DNA of 64,000 bases from Eubacterium sp. (GCA_022796875.1 JAAWJJ010000008.1:1-64000); one strand, 5' to 3'. Counted from the first letter of the stretch, positions 20,416 to 29,830 are shown. The notes: a model not told the origin generated them from the sequence alone. Program-made: numbers and translations.

Positions 20416-21351
20416 ATGGCCGAAAAAGGGATTATTTTTGATATCAGCCATTATATGCTGGAAGACGGGCCGGGGATCCGTACGAACGTATTTGTAAAAG
20501 GATGCCCGCTCAGGTGTAAATGGTGCAGCAATGCGTACGGACTTAAAAAAAATCCGCAGATTTCCTATAACCCACTCAAATGCATCGGCTGCGGGGCATG
20601 CGTACAGGTATGCCCCGTACAGGCCATATCCTGGAATACCGGACATGACGCGGCAGTGCAGGATTTTGAGAAGTGCAGGGATTGTATGGCATGCGTAAAA
20701 GTATGTCCGACGAAAACCCGAAAGGAAATCGGACGGGAAGTTTTTGCGGCGGAAGCGGCAAAAGAAGCGGAAAAGGATCAGATGTATTACAGACGCAGCG
20801 GCGGAGGGACTACGGTATCAGGCGGCGAAATCCTGATGCAGCCGCAATTTGTAACGGAACTTTTGAAAATATGTTATCACGACGGAATCGATACCGCCAT
20901 AGAAACGAGCGCCTGCGGGAACTGGGAAGATTTATCGGAAATGATCGCATACAGCGATACGGTGTTTATCGACTGCAAAGCGATAGATGCCGGCCTGCAT
21001 AAAGAACTGACCGGCGTGGATAACGCGGGGATTCTGAATAATATCAGAAAGGCGGCGGCATTGTGCCGCGAAAAAAACAAGACGATCGTGATCCGGTTTC
21101 CCTGTGTTCCGACTCTGAATGATTCGGAGAAAGATCTGGCGGCGCTGGCAGACTTTATCAGGGAACTCGACGGGCCTCCTTTATTAAATGTTCTACCTTA
21201 TCACAATTACGGAGAGAATAAGTATGCGTTTATCGGACGGGAATACGGGACAAAAGACATCCCCGCTATGACGAAAGAAGATCTGGACAGAGTGCGGTCG
21301 GTATTGGACCGTCAAGGAATCAGGTATTCTGTGGGAGGGTACAATATTTAA
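20416..21351 (+). CDS. Glycyl radical enzyme activating enzyme
   Basis: The 311-residue radical SAM protein has the CxxxCxxC cluster motif CPLRCKWC (about residues 31-38) and an inserted ferredoxin domain with two 4Fe-4S motifs (CIGCGACVQVCP and CRDCMACVKVCP), as in activases of dehydratase/lyase-type glycyl radical enzymes rather than PflA. GGGTTVSGGE is the SAM-binding GGE region. It should abstract hydrogen from Gly76 of the preceding small chain. It ends the sigma-54-controlled operon. Confidence 0.94.
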   Translation: MAEKGIIFDISHYMLEDGPGIRTNVFVKGCPLRCKWCSNAYGLKKNPQISYNPLKCIGCGACVQVCPVQAISWNTGHDAAVQDFEKCRDCMACVKVCPTKTRKEIGREVFAAEAAKEAEKDQMYYRRSGGGTTVSGGEILMQPQFVTELLKICYHDGIDTAIETSACGNWEDLSEMIAYSDTVFIDCKAIDAGLHKELTGVDNAGILNNIRKAAALCREKNKTIVIRFPCVPTLNDSEKDLAALADFIRELDGPPLLNVLPYHNYGENKYAFIGREYGTKDIPAMTKEDLDRVRSVLDRQGIRYSVGGYNI

Positions 21352-21593
21352 TGAACAGGTCAGGACAACAAAAAACTTTGAAATAAACGTTCAAAATGTG
21401 AACCGACAAAAACAGGCAGCAGGGCGGAGCGAAACGAAAGGAGGCAGAAAATTAACGCGAATTTTATTGTAAAGGCAGACGTTTTTTTGTATAATCAAAT
21501 AAATTCCAGAGGGTGCTGGAAGATTTGATTTCCGACTATGATCTCAAATCCAGATAATCAGTATCTGATTAAAATTGTGCTGAAAAATACTGA

Positions 21594-21693
21594 TTGATTC
21601 GGCAAAACTTTCAGCGTATAATATCCATGAGATGAAATATCTTATTGGAATGGTTGTAAAAAACATTTTCCAACGTATGGAAAGTGTTTTTTT
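21594..21693 (+). ncRNA. Small RNA candidate: promoter to terminator, about 65 nt
   Basis: TTGATT (21594-21599) and TATAAT (21617-21622) are spaced by exactly 17 bases. About 40 bases after the expected start lies an 11-bp stem (AACATTTTCCA/TGGAAAGTGTT) followed by seven T, a strong intrinsic terminator ending near 21693. No ribosome binding site or open frame lies between. This suggests a short non-coding transcript; it is a prediction only. Confidence 0.5.
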
Positions 21694-21890
21694 ATCTTAC
21701 AGGAAAGACCTTGCCGCGCTAAAGCGTGAAAGTGTCTTCCCTATAAGATAAAAATAATTATGCGCACTCGTGCGAGAGGAAGATGTCGCTAAAGCGACCG
21801 CACTCGGCGCAGAAAAGTGTGCCCTCCCCTCAAGATTGAGGGGAGGGGAGTCGAAGTGGACTTGCCCACTTTGTTCTTAATACGCGACTG
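21694..21890. repeat. Cluster of consecutive hairpins
   Basis: Successive dyads occupy this stretch: a 17-bp arm pair from TATCTTACAGGAAAGAC to GTCTTCCCTATAAGATA with CGCGCTAAAGCG inside; CGCACTCGTGCG; GTCGCTAAAGCGAC; a 12-bp stem CCCTCCCCTCAA/TTGAGGGGAGGG; and AAGTGGACTTGCCCACTT. No coding frame is apparent. It could be a structured RNA or a REP/MITE-type insertion. The 21352-21593 stretch before it has no recognised gene. Confidence 0.65.
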
Positions 21891-21967
21891 AAAAAGAACC
21901 GGTATAATAAAAGTATAGATAAAATAAAAAAGCGCGGGTAAAGCAAAAGTGGGACGGAGGTAATGCT

Positions 21968-23065
21968 GTGGCAATTAAAACGATTGAAATCCTGAATGTA
22001 ATGGTATTTCAAAGCCATTTGAGAAAAAATAATGCAGATTTTAAAACAATAGAAGAAGGGGATTCCTTTAGCAGCGGATTTAAACTGAAATTTTGTGATG
22101 GAATCAATGTTTTGATTGGTGAAAACGGGGTGGGCAAGACTACTGTTTTGAAAATGATCTATGCGGCGACACAGTGGTCGATCCGGCAGACCGATCAGGG
22201 AAAAACGAAAAGACTGCTGCAATTTTTTTCTAACAGTCTGTCGAACAGCGACGATTTAAAAAATGAAAGCAGTAAAGAAGATTATTGTTATTATAAGGTG
22301 TCAGACGGTACACATTGTTTTGAGGAAAGCCTTTCTCATAAAGCGTTGTTTAACTATGAAGAATGGCTGGGTTTAAATATACAGTCCGTATTTATTCCTA
22401 CAACAGAAATGCTTTCTCATTCAAAGGGGTTTTTAGCGCTGAACCAAAAATATAATATGCCTTTTGACGGAACGCAAATAGATATTATTGTAAATGCTTC
22501 TTTACCGGAAGCACGCGAAATTCCGGCGGTTATGAAAAGTATTCTTGATAAAATCAGTAATGTTATTGAGGGAACGGTTATTTTGGAGGATGATTCGTTT
22601 TATGTATTAAAAAAGGATGGCCGAAAAACAGAATTTTCTTTGGAGGCAGAAGGATTACGTAAATTGGGCCTGATTTGGAAACTGATCAGAAACGGTCTTT
22701 TGGAAAGTGGAACGGTTCTTCTGTGGGATGAACCGGAGGCGAATTTAAACCCGGAACTTTACCCGTTTGTAGCGGATATTTTGTTGGAGTTACAGAAGAA
22801 TGGAGTTCAGATTTTTGTTGCAACACATAGTTATAACTTCGCGAAATATTTGGAAATCCGGCGCAAAAGTAAGGAACAGGTCATGTTTCATAATTTATAT
22901 AAAAGCCGTAATGTATTTTCAGATGAAATGAAAAAGGTGTTGCCTGGGATGGATGATAGCAGTGAGGCGGTATATAGCCAGTCAGCATACAGAATGGATG
23001 AAATTGAGCACAATCATATTATGATTGCCGATAACAGGCTGCTCGATGAAGTATATGAACTGTGA
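21968..23065 (+). CDS. AAA family ATPase (SMC/ABC-like, AAA_21 type)
   Basis: This 365-residue ATPase has Walker A LIGENGVGKTTVLK (about residues 46-59), a diverged central insert, a signature-like SLEAEGLRKLGLIW, Walker B VLLWDEPEANLNPEL and a switch His in IFVATHSYNF. This is the architecture of stand-alone ATPases paired with nuclease-like partners in defence or toxin-type modules. GTG at 21968 is used because GGAGG ends 7 bases upstream. The next gene starts 10 bases after the stop, so the two form one unit. AT-rich codon use relative to the surrounding genes hints at horizontal transfer. Function not established. Confidence 0.8.
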   Translation: MAIKTIEILNVMVFQSHLRKNNADFKTIEEGDSFSSGFKLKFCDGINVLIGENGVGKTTVLKMIYAATQWSIRQTDQGKTKRLLQFFSNSLSNSDDLKNESSKEDYCYYKVSDGTHCFEESLSHKALFNYEEWLGLNIQSVFIPTTEMLSHSKGFLALNQKYNMPFDGTQIDIIVNASLPEAREIPAVMKSILDKISNVIEGTVILEDDSFYVLKKDGRKTEFSLEAEGLRKLGLIWKLIRNGLLESGTVLLWDEPEANLNPELYPFVADILLELQKNGVQIFVATHSYNFAKYLEIRRKSKEQVMFHNLYKSRNVFSDEMKKVLPGMDDSSEAVYSQSAYRMDEIEHNHIMIADNRLLDEVYEL

Positions 23066-23075
23066 GGAACTATTT

Positions 23076-23593
23076 ATGAGGAACGTATTTATCGAAGAAA
23101 ACGGTGCTTACAGTATTAATTGCACATATGCGGTATGGGCAACGGACAGAATACATGAAGATTATCATAATGCGGGAATACACATTAACGATGTGGATTT
23201 TTTAATTGAAGATGCCGCCCATATTTTTATGGTGGAATATAAAAATGCATCTCTTGCAGATGCAGATAACCCGGGGCGTTTCAGCCAATGTCGGATAAAA
23301 AAATATCAATTGCGGTACGAAAGTTTTATGATTCCATGCATTATCTGAGATTGTTAGATAAAAACAAACCAGTTCAGTATATATACATTATTGAATATCC
23401 GAATGGCGATATAACTACCAGAAAAAGGTTGCGGAACAGATTAAAAACAGAATTACCTTTTGCACTTCAGGACAATATAGGAAACGGGAAAAAATTAATA
23501 GACCGGCTGGAGGTGCTTTCCATAGCGGAATGGAACTCGAATCATATTTATGGCAACTATCCAATAAAAAGAGTATCGCAGGAAATTTCTTAA
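23076..23593 (+). pseudogene. Nuclease-like partner protein, frameshifted
   Basis: The first part (MRNVFIEENGAYSINC...) contains VDFLIEDAAHIFMVEYKNAS, with the Asp and Glu-X-Lys spacing of a PD-(D/E)XK fold. The frame then ends early. The continuation, FQPMSDKKISIAVRKFYDSM to the end at 23593, lies in another frame. Restoring one C in the CCCGGGG run at 23270-23276 gives a continuous product of about 172 residues. It may be a true frameshift mutation, a sequencing error or an unusual programmed shift. It is coupled to the ATPase upstream. Confidence 0.7.
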
Positions 23594-23676
23594 GAAAAAT
23601 AAAACGGCAGAAAATTTAAGGAAACAAAAAGGCAGGAAACAGAAAAAATACGGAAAGAGAAACGAAAGGGAATCAT

Positions 23677-26600
23677 ATGTCATTCACACATTTACATGTC
23701 CATACGGAATATTCGCTGTTGGACGGCTCCAATAAAATAAAAGAATATGTGGCGAGAGTGAAAGAACTCGGTATGGACAGCGCTGCCATTACCGACCACG
23801 GCGTGATGTACGGCGTAATCGATTTTTATAAAGCGGCGAAAGAAGCCGGGATTAACCCGATTCTCGGCTGCGAAGTCTACGTTGCGCCGGGGTCCCGTTT
23901 TGACAGGGAAAATGTGAACGGGGAAGACCGCTATTATCACCTCGTGCTGCTGGCAGAAAACAATACCGGATACGGCAATCTGATGAAGATCGTATCCGCC
24001 GGTTTTGTAGACGGATATTATTACCGGCCGAGAGTCGATTTTGAAATACTCGAGCAATATCACGAGGGCATTATCGCGTTAAGCGCCTGCTTGGCAGGGG
24101 AGGTGCCGCGCCTGTTGGAGCGGGGCATGTATGAAAAGGCCAAAGAAGCCGCTTTAAAATATGAGGCCTGTTTCGGGAAAGGGAATTATTTTCTGGAGCT
24201 TCAGGATCACGGAATCGCGATGCAGCAGACCGTGAACCAGCAGCTTGTCCGAATGAGTGAAGAAACCGGCATCGGGCTTGTAGCAACAAACGACGTGCAC
24301 TATACGTATGAAAAAGACGCGGAAGCGCACGATATTCTTTTGTGCATCCAGACCGGTAAAAAGCTGGCGGACGAAAACAGGATGCGTTACGAGGGCGGGC
24401 AGTATTTTGTCAAATCCGAAGAGGAAATGAGAAAATTATTTCCTTACGCAGAAGAAGCGATTGAAAATACGGCCAGGATTGCGGCGCGATGCCGGGTGGA
24501 AATTGTATTCGGCGAAACGAAGCTGCCGCATTTCGACGTGCCGGACGGATACGATGCGTGGGAGTATTTAAGGAAACTTTGTTTTGACGGATTGCAGGAA
24601 CGGTATCCGGATACGCATCAGGAACTGGAGGAACGCTTAAACTATGAGTTGTCCATTATTCAAAAAATGGGATATATTGATTATTTCCTGATCGTATGGG
24701 ATTTCATCCGCTATGCGAGAGAGCATGATATTATGGTAGGGCCTGGACGGGGAAGCGCGGCGGGCAGCCTGGTTTCTTATACGACGGGCATCACCAATAT
24801 TGATCCGATCCGCTACAACTTGCTGTTTGAACGCTTCCTGAACCCGGAGCGCGTGTCGATGCCGGATATTGATATTGATTTCTGTTTTGAAAGACGGCAG
24901 GAAGTGATCGAGTACGTCGTGGAAAAATACGGCGTGGATAATGTCACTCAGATCATTACGTTTGGTACTTTGGCGGCAAAAGGCGTAATCCGCGACGTAG
25001 GACGCGTCATGGATCTGCCGTATGCGTTTGTGGACGGCATTGCAAAAAGCGTGCCGAACGAACTGGGTATTACGATCGAAAAGGCACTGCAGATGAACGG
25101 GGAACTGCGCCAGTTGTATGAAGATGACGAAAGCGTACACCGGCTGATCGATATGTCGAAAAGGCTGGAAGGACTGCCGCGCCATGCTTCCATGCATGCG
25201 GCCGGAGTGGTTATCAGCCAGAAAAAAATGGACGAGTACGTGCCGCTGGCGCGCGCGTCGGACGGAACGATCGTGACGCAGTTTACAATGACGACGATTG
25301 AAGAACTGGGATTGTTAAAAATGGATTTTCTGGGACTGCGTACGCTGACCGTGATTCAGAATGCAGTCCGGCTGGCGGAAAAATCTTCCGGAAAGCAAAT
25401 AGACATCGACCATATTGATTTTGACGATAAGCAAGTATTATCTTCTCTTGGAACCGGAAAAACAGACGGCGTTTTCCAGTTGGAAAGCGCGGGGATGAAA
25501 AACTTTATCAAAGAATTAAAACCGGAAAGCCTGGAAGACGTGATTGCGGGAATTTCGTTGTACCGGCCGGGGCCGATGGATTTTATTCCGGCCTATATCC
25601 GCGGGAAAAACCATACCGGAAAGATTCATTACGACTGCCCGCAGTTAGAACCGATCCTGGCACCGACATACGGCTGTATCGTCTATCAGGAACAGGTAAT
25701 GCAGATCGTGCGCGACCTGGCGGGATATACGCTCGGGCGCAGCGACCTGGTGCGCCGCGCGATGTCGAAGAAAAAAGCGGCTGTCATGGAAAAAGAACGG
25801 AAAAATTTCGTATACGGCAATGAAGAAGAGGGAGTGCCGGGATGTATTGCCAACGGGATTCCGGAGCAAGTTGCAAACAAAATTTATGATGAAATGATCG
25901 ATTTCGCGAAATATGCGTTCAATAAATCCCATGCGGCGGCGTATGCGGTTGTTTCTTACCAGACGGCGTATTTAAAATATTACTACCCGGTCGAATATAT
26001 GGCCGCGCTTATGACGTCGGTCATGGATAACAATATGAAAGTATCGGAATACATTTTATCCTCCCGTCAGATGGGGATCGAGCTTTTACCGCCGGATATC
26101 AATGAAGGCGAGGGCAGTTTTTCCGTATCGGGCGGGAAAATACGTTACGGCCTTTCTGCAATCAAAAGCGTCGGCAGGCCGGTCATTGAAGCGATTGTAG
26201 AGGAACGTAAAAAAGCCGGGCCGTTTTCTTCCTTAAAAGATTTTATCAGCAGGCTGTCGAGCAGCGGCGTCAATAAACGGACGGTGGAAAACCTTATAAA
26301 AGCCGGCGCGTTTGACAGGCTGGGCGGAAACCGCAGGCAGTTCATGATGGTTTACACAACAATGATTGACAGCGTCATGCAGGAAAAGAAAAATACGGTA
26401 AGCGGCCAGATATCACTGTTTGATTTGGTATCCCCGGAAGAAAAAAAAGAGTATGAGGTCAGCCTGCCGAATGTGGAAGAGTTTGAAAAAGAAGTGCTGT
26501 TTGCCTATGAAAAAGAAGTGCTCGGAGTGTATATCAGCGGACATCCGCTGGAGGAATACGAAGAAAAACTGCGCAAAAATATTACGGCGTCCACTTCGGA

Positions 26601-27138
26601 CTTCCTGCTGAACGAAGAAACCGGGGCGCCAAAAGTTGCCGACGGGCAGAAAGTCGTGGTCGGAGGCATGGTTACGGCAAAGACGATCAAATTTACGCGG
26701 AATAATAAAACCATGGCTTTCCTGACGCTGGAAGATCTGCTGGGAACCGTGGAAGTCATCGTATTTCCAGGCAATTATGAAAAATACCAGCGTTTTATTA
26801 CCGAAGACGCCAAAGTATTTGTTACCGGCAAGGCAAATGTGGAAGAAGAGAAAAACGGAAAAATAATCTGTGACCGCATCGTTGGATTCGACGATTTGAA
26901 AAAAGAACTGTGGCTGCAGTTTGCGGATATGCAGGAGTATGAAGAAAAAAAGGAAGCGCTTTTTGCGAAGATCGGCTCGGCAAAAGGCGAGGATACGGTA
27001 GTGCTTTATATCAAAGACGGGAAGTTAGTGAACCGGCTTCCGGCAAACAAAACGGTAAAAGCGGACGATATATTATGCGGCGATATGAAAGAATTTCTCG
27101 GAGAGGATAACGTACGGGTGGTGGAAAAAGCATTATAG
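23677..27138 (+). CDS. dnaE: DNA polymerase III subunit alpha
   Basis: The 1153-residue replicative polymerase chain opens with the PHP domain (FTHLHVHTEYSLLDG). The polymerase active site carries the catalytic acidic residues in GPGRGSAAGSLVSY and PDIDIDFCFERR, followed by the finger-domain RHASMHAAGVVI and the helix-hairpin-helix region. A C-terminal OB-fold (VVVGGMVTAKTIKFTRNNKTMAFLTLED) is also present. Length and order match DnaE1-type enzymes. AAAGGGA precedes the ATG. It acts in chromosome replication with the sliding clamp and, in Firmicutes, alongside PolC. Confidence 0.97.
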   Translation: MSFTHLHVHTEYSLLDGSNKIKEYVARVKELGMDSAAITDHGVMYGVIDFYKAAKEAGINPILGCEVYVAPGSRFDRENVNGEDRYYHLVLLAENNTGYGNLMKIVSAGFVDGYYYRPRVDFEILEQYHEGIIALSACLAGEVPRLLERGMYEKAKEAALKYEACFGKGNYFLELQDHGIAMQQTVNQQLVRMSEETGIGLVATNDVHYTYEKDAEAHDILLCIQTGKKLADENRMRYEGGQYFVKSEEEMRKLFPYAEEAIENTARIAARCRVEIVFGETKLPHFDVPDGYDAWEYLRKLCFDGLQERYPDTHQELEERLNYELSIIQKMGYIDYFLIVWDFIRYAREHDIMVGPGRGSAAGSLVSYTTGITNIDPIRYNLLFERFLNPERVSMPDIDIDFCFERRQEVIEYVVEKYGVDNVTQIITFGTLAAKGVIRDVGRVMDLPYAFVDGIAKSVPNELGITIEKALQMNGELRQLYEDDESVHRLIDMSKRLEGLPRHASMHAAGVVISQKKMDEYVPLARASDGTIVTQFTMTTIEELGLLKMDFLGLRTLTVIQNAVRLAEKSSGKQIDIDHIDFDDKQVLSSLGTGKTDGVFQLESAGMKNFIKELKPESLEDVIAGISLYRPGPMDFIPAYIRGKNHTGKIHYDCPQLEPILAPTYGCIVYQEQVMQIVRDLAGYTLGRSDLVRRAMSKKKAAVMEKERKNFVYGNEEEGVPGCIANGIPEQVANKIYDEMIDFAKYAFNKSHAAAYAVVSYQTAYLKYYYPVEYMAALMTSVMDNNMKVSEYILSSRQMGIELLPPDINEGEGSFSVSGGKIRYGLSAIKSVGRPVIEAIVEERKKAGPFSSLKDFISRLSSSGVNKRTVENLIKAGAFDRLGGNRRQFMMVYTTMIDSVMQEKKNTVSGQISLFDLVSPEEKKEYEVSLPNVEEFEKEVLFAYEKEVLGVYISGHPLEEYEEKLRKNITASTSDFLLNEETGAPKVADGQKVVVGGMVTAKTIKFTRNNKTMAFLTLEDLLGTVEVIVFPGNYEKYQRFITEDAKVFVTGKANVEEEKNGKIICDRIVGFDDLKKELWLQFADMQEYEEKKEALFAKIGSAKGEDTVVLYIKDGKLVNRLPANKTVKADDILCGDMKEFLGEDNVRVVEKAL

Positions 27139-27325
27139 TACTAAATGCAACCATTTTTAATAGAAATTAAAACAGAGTAATTTGGAAGATATTGATCGGA
27201 GTACACAGTAACTTATAGAAACACCCTGTTTTCAGAGAATATAGGTATTCATTGATTTTTAAAGCATTTGTGCTATCGTTTATTCAGAAACAAATATAGA
27301 ATACACTGGAGAAAAATAAGAAAGA

Positions 27326-27592
27326 ATGTACAATATCGAATTTTATGAAAACGATATATTTGTTTTGCTTCATCATCTTCAGAAAAATTCAAAAAAACAC
27401 CCAGGCGTGAAATAATTAGAGCAAAGTATGAAAGAACGGATTTCCTTGCCAGAAAGGGGGCAAAAAATACCTCAATCGTCCGTAGCCAGAATTGAATCGG
27501 GGAAAACGACCCCTAATCTTGGGACTCTTATTAAAATCTTTCAACGGCTTGGTTTGCAACTTAACGTAAGCCGTTCAACACCAACGGTCTGA
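27326..27592 (+). pseudogene. HigBA-like toxin-antitoxin remnant
   Basis: ATG 27326 starts MYNIEFYENDIF, resembling the N-terminus of phage Gp49/HigB-like toxins, but a stop follows within 30 codons. A second frame then gives IPQSSVARIESGKTTPNLG and LIKIFQRLGLQLNV, the HTH core and tail of a HigA/Xre antitoxin, ending at 27590-27592. Most of the toxin and the antitoxin's first helices are deleted. The remaining 27139-27325 and 27593-27800 stretches show no genes. Confidence 0.75.
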
Positions 27593-27800
27593 TTTCATGA
27601 AATCAGCTGTAAATGATTCAGACAGAACGAGTATTGATTTTAAGGCCGGATTTGAAAAAATGAGAAAAACAGTAGATAATTCCGTAACAATGTATTAAAA
27701 TATATGATAATAGAGCCATGTCTTTTAAGTAAAACATTGGGCATGCAGTCTATTATGAATGAAAAAAGTTAAAATCAGCAGTCAGGCGGGAGGTTTTACG

Positions 27801-28775
27801 ATGGCAAAAGAAATAAATAAAATCGGGGTTTTGACAAGCGGAGGCGACGCACCCGGAATGAATGCGGCGATTCGTGCCGTTGTGCGGCAGGCGCTGTCGA
27901 AAGGAAAAAAAGTAGTAGGGGTCAAGCGCGGTTATGCGGGGTTGCTGCAAGGGGAATTTATTGAAATGGAAGCAAGAGATGTTTCCGATACGATTCAGCG
28001 TGGCGGCACGATACTGCAGACGGCGCGTTGCCCGGAATTTATGATGGAGGAAGGACCGAAAGAGGCGGCAAAGATCTGTAAAGAAAACGGAATAGACGGC
28101 ATGATCGTGATCGGGGGCGACGGTTCTTTCAGAGGTGCTCAGAAGCTGGCGGCTCTGGGAGTGAATACGATCGGGATTCCGGGAACCATTGATCTGGATA
28201 TTGCCTGTACGGAATATACGATCGGATTTGATACGGCCGTAAATACAGCGATGGAAGCAATCGACAAAGTACGGGATACGTCGACATCCCATGAACGGTG
28301 CAGTATTATTGAAGTTATGGGCAGGCATGCCGGTTATATTGCTCTCTGGTGCGGTATCGCCAACGGAGCGGAAGATATTTTGCTGCCGGAACGTTATGAT
28401 TATGACGAACAGAAATTAGTAGATAATATTATTGAAAACTTTAAGCGAGGGAAAAAACATCATATTATTATCAATGCGGAAGGAATCGGACATTCCGCAG
28501 GTATGGCCAGGCGTATCGAAGCGGCGACGGGACTGGAAACGCGCGCGACAATTCTCGGACACATGCAGCGCGGAGGACAGCCTACGTGTAAGGACAGGGT
28601 ATATGCATCTACTATGGGCGCGTATGCGGTTGATCTGCTTTGCCAGGGGAAATCCAACCGTGTTATCGCTTATAAAAACGGCGAATATGTTGATTTTGAT
28701 ATTGATGAAGCGCTTGCAATGCAGAAAGGAATTTCCGATTATCAGTTCCAGATCTGCAAGAATCTGTCATTATAA
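27801..28775 (+). CDS. pfkA: ATP-dependent 6-phosphofructokinase
   Basis: This 324-residue enzyme catalyses the committed step of glycolysis, fructose 6-phosphate to fructose 1,6-bisphosphate. It shows the nucleotide-binding VLTSGGDAPGMNAAIR, GGDGSFRGA (the Gly that favours ATP over PPi), the catalytic PGTIDLDI with its Asp, and the substrate-binding VMGRHAGY. Leu replaces the Asn of the more usual GTIDNDI. ATG 27801 is chosen because GGGAGG lies just before it and the family's N-terminus begins here; an in-frame ATG at 27759 has no such site. Confidence 0.95.
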   Translation: MAKEINKIGVLTSGGDAPGMNAAIRAVVRQALSKGKKVVGVKRGYAGLLQGEFIEMEARDVSDTIQRGGTILQTARCPEFMMEEGPKEAAKICKENGIDGMIVIGGDGSFRGAQKLAALGVNTIGIPGTIDLDIACTEYTIGFDTAVNTAMEAIDKVRDTSTSHERCSIIEVMGRHAGYIALWCGIANGAEDILLPERYDYDEQKLVDNIIENFKRGKKHHIIINAEGIGHSAGMARRIEAATGLETRATILGHMQRGGQPTCKDRVYASTMGAYAVDLLCQGKSNRVIAYKNGEYVDFDIDEALAMQKGISDYQFQICKNLSL

Positions 28776-28812
28776 AGAAGTGTCATTATAAAGAAGTGTT
28801 ATTGTAAAGAAC
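28765..28812 (+). repeat. 16-bp tandem echo of the pfkA 3' end
   Basis: TGTCATTATAAAGAAG, which contains the pfkA stop, is repeated exactly once and then again with three changes (28765-28780, 28781-28796, 28797-28812). The repeats fill the gap to the methyltransferase gene. Confidence 0.92.
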
Positions 28813-28821
28813 TGTTTTAAC

Positions 28822-29622
28822 ATGAAAAAAGAAAAGATTACAAGTCCTGTAAACAGGCAGATGAAACGAATTGTACAGTTAAATAAAAAGGCGAAAGCGC
28901 GGGAAAAGGAAAGGATTTTTGTGGCAGAAGGCATAAAGATGTTTTCGGAAGCGCCGAAAGCCTGGATAGAGAAAGTATACGTTTCGGAAAGTTTCTGCAG
29001 GCAGTTGGAAAAAGATGCGTATGAGCATTTTGCAGGATATGACTGGGAACTTGTGGCAGATCCGGTATTCCATGCAGTCTGTGATACAAAGACGCCTCAG
29101 GGGATTTTGACGACGTTTCATATGCCGGAATATACGCTGCAGGATTTGATAAAGAGGGCAGAACCGGGACTTTTGCTGATTGAAAATATACAGGATCCGG
29201 GGAATCTCGGAACGATGTTTCGGACCGCGGAAGGAGCGGGGATTGACGGAATTATTATGAGTGCGGATACCGTGGATATTTTTCATCCCAAAACGATACG
29301 TTCCACGATGGGTTCTGTATTTCGGATGCCGTTTTATATTACGGAAGATCTTGTCGGTGCTATATCGCTTCTGCAGAAAGAGGGAATCTGTATTTACGCG
29401 GCGTCTTTAGAGGATAGCTGCCTGTACGACGAACCGGATTATACGGCGGGATATGGTTTTTTGATCGGGAATGAAGGAAGCGGCCTGTGTCCGGATACGG
29501 TGCGCCGGGCGGATCGTTCCATCCATATTCCGATGGCGGGAGAACTGGAATCTCTGAATGCGGCGATGGCTGCCGCAGTACTTATGTATGAAGCAGACAG
29601 ACAGCGGCGGCAGAAAAAGTGA
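28822..29622 (+). CDS. SpoU-family RNA 2'-O-methyltransferase (TrmH/RlmB-like)
   Basis: The 266-residue enzyme has an N-terminal L30e-like substrate-binding domain (EKERIFVAEGIKMFSEAP) and a C-terminal SPOUT knot fold with motif 1 LIENIQDPGNLGTMFRTAE, motif 2 YGFLIGNEGSGL and motif 3 IPMAGELESLNAAMAAAV. It uses SAM to methylate a ribose 2'-OH, in 23S rRNA or tRNA. The exact target cannot be settled by sequence alone. It lies 46 bases behind pfkA and is probably co-transcribed. Confidence 0.92.
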   Translation: MKKEKITSPVNRQMKRIVQLNKKAKAREKERIFVAEGIKMFSEAPKAWIEKVYVSESFCRQLEKDAYEHFAGYDWELVADPVFHAVCDTKTPQGILTTFHMPEYTLQDLIKRAEPGLLLIENIQDPGNLGTMFRTAEGAGIDGIIMSADTVDIFHPKTIRSTMGSVFRMPFYITEDLVGAISLLQKEGICIYAASLEDSCLYDEPDYTAGYGFLIGNEGSGLCPDTVRRADRSIHIPMAGELESLNAAMAAAVLMYEADRQRRQKK

Positions 29623-29764
29623 CGGTGATTGTTCAAAATGCCTGAAAAAATTTGAAAACAAAGAAAAAAAGAAAAATTTTAAAAAAAGTGTGGCAATTTT
29701 AAAAAAAGTGTGCTATTCTAGTTATAGATAATCTTGTTACCAAACTTTTCATATCATATTTATG

Positions 29765-29830
29765 CGGATAGCCCTGGCAATAGCCGGGGTTATTTGTTTC
29801 TGCCACAGGGACGGGTTTCCTGTGACACGG
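29765..29830 (+). promoter_or_regulatory. Two hairpins in the leader of the glycosidase gene
   Basis: CCCTGGC-AATA-GCCGGGG followed by a T-rich stretch, then CACAGG/CCTGTG. Upstream, AATTTTAAAAAAAGTGTG is directly repeated at about 29676-29712, where a promoter would lie. These may be a terminator and leader structure, with no evidence for a specific regulator. Confidence 0.4.
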
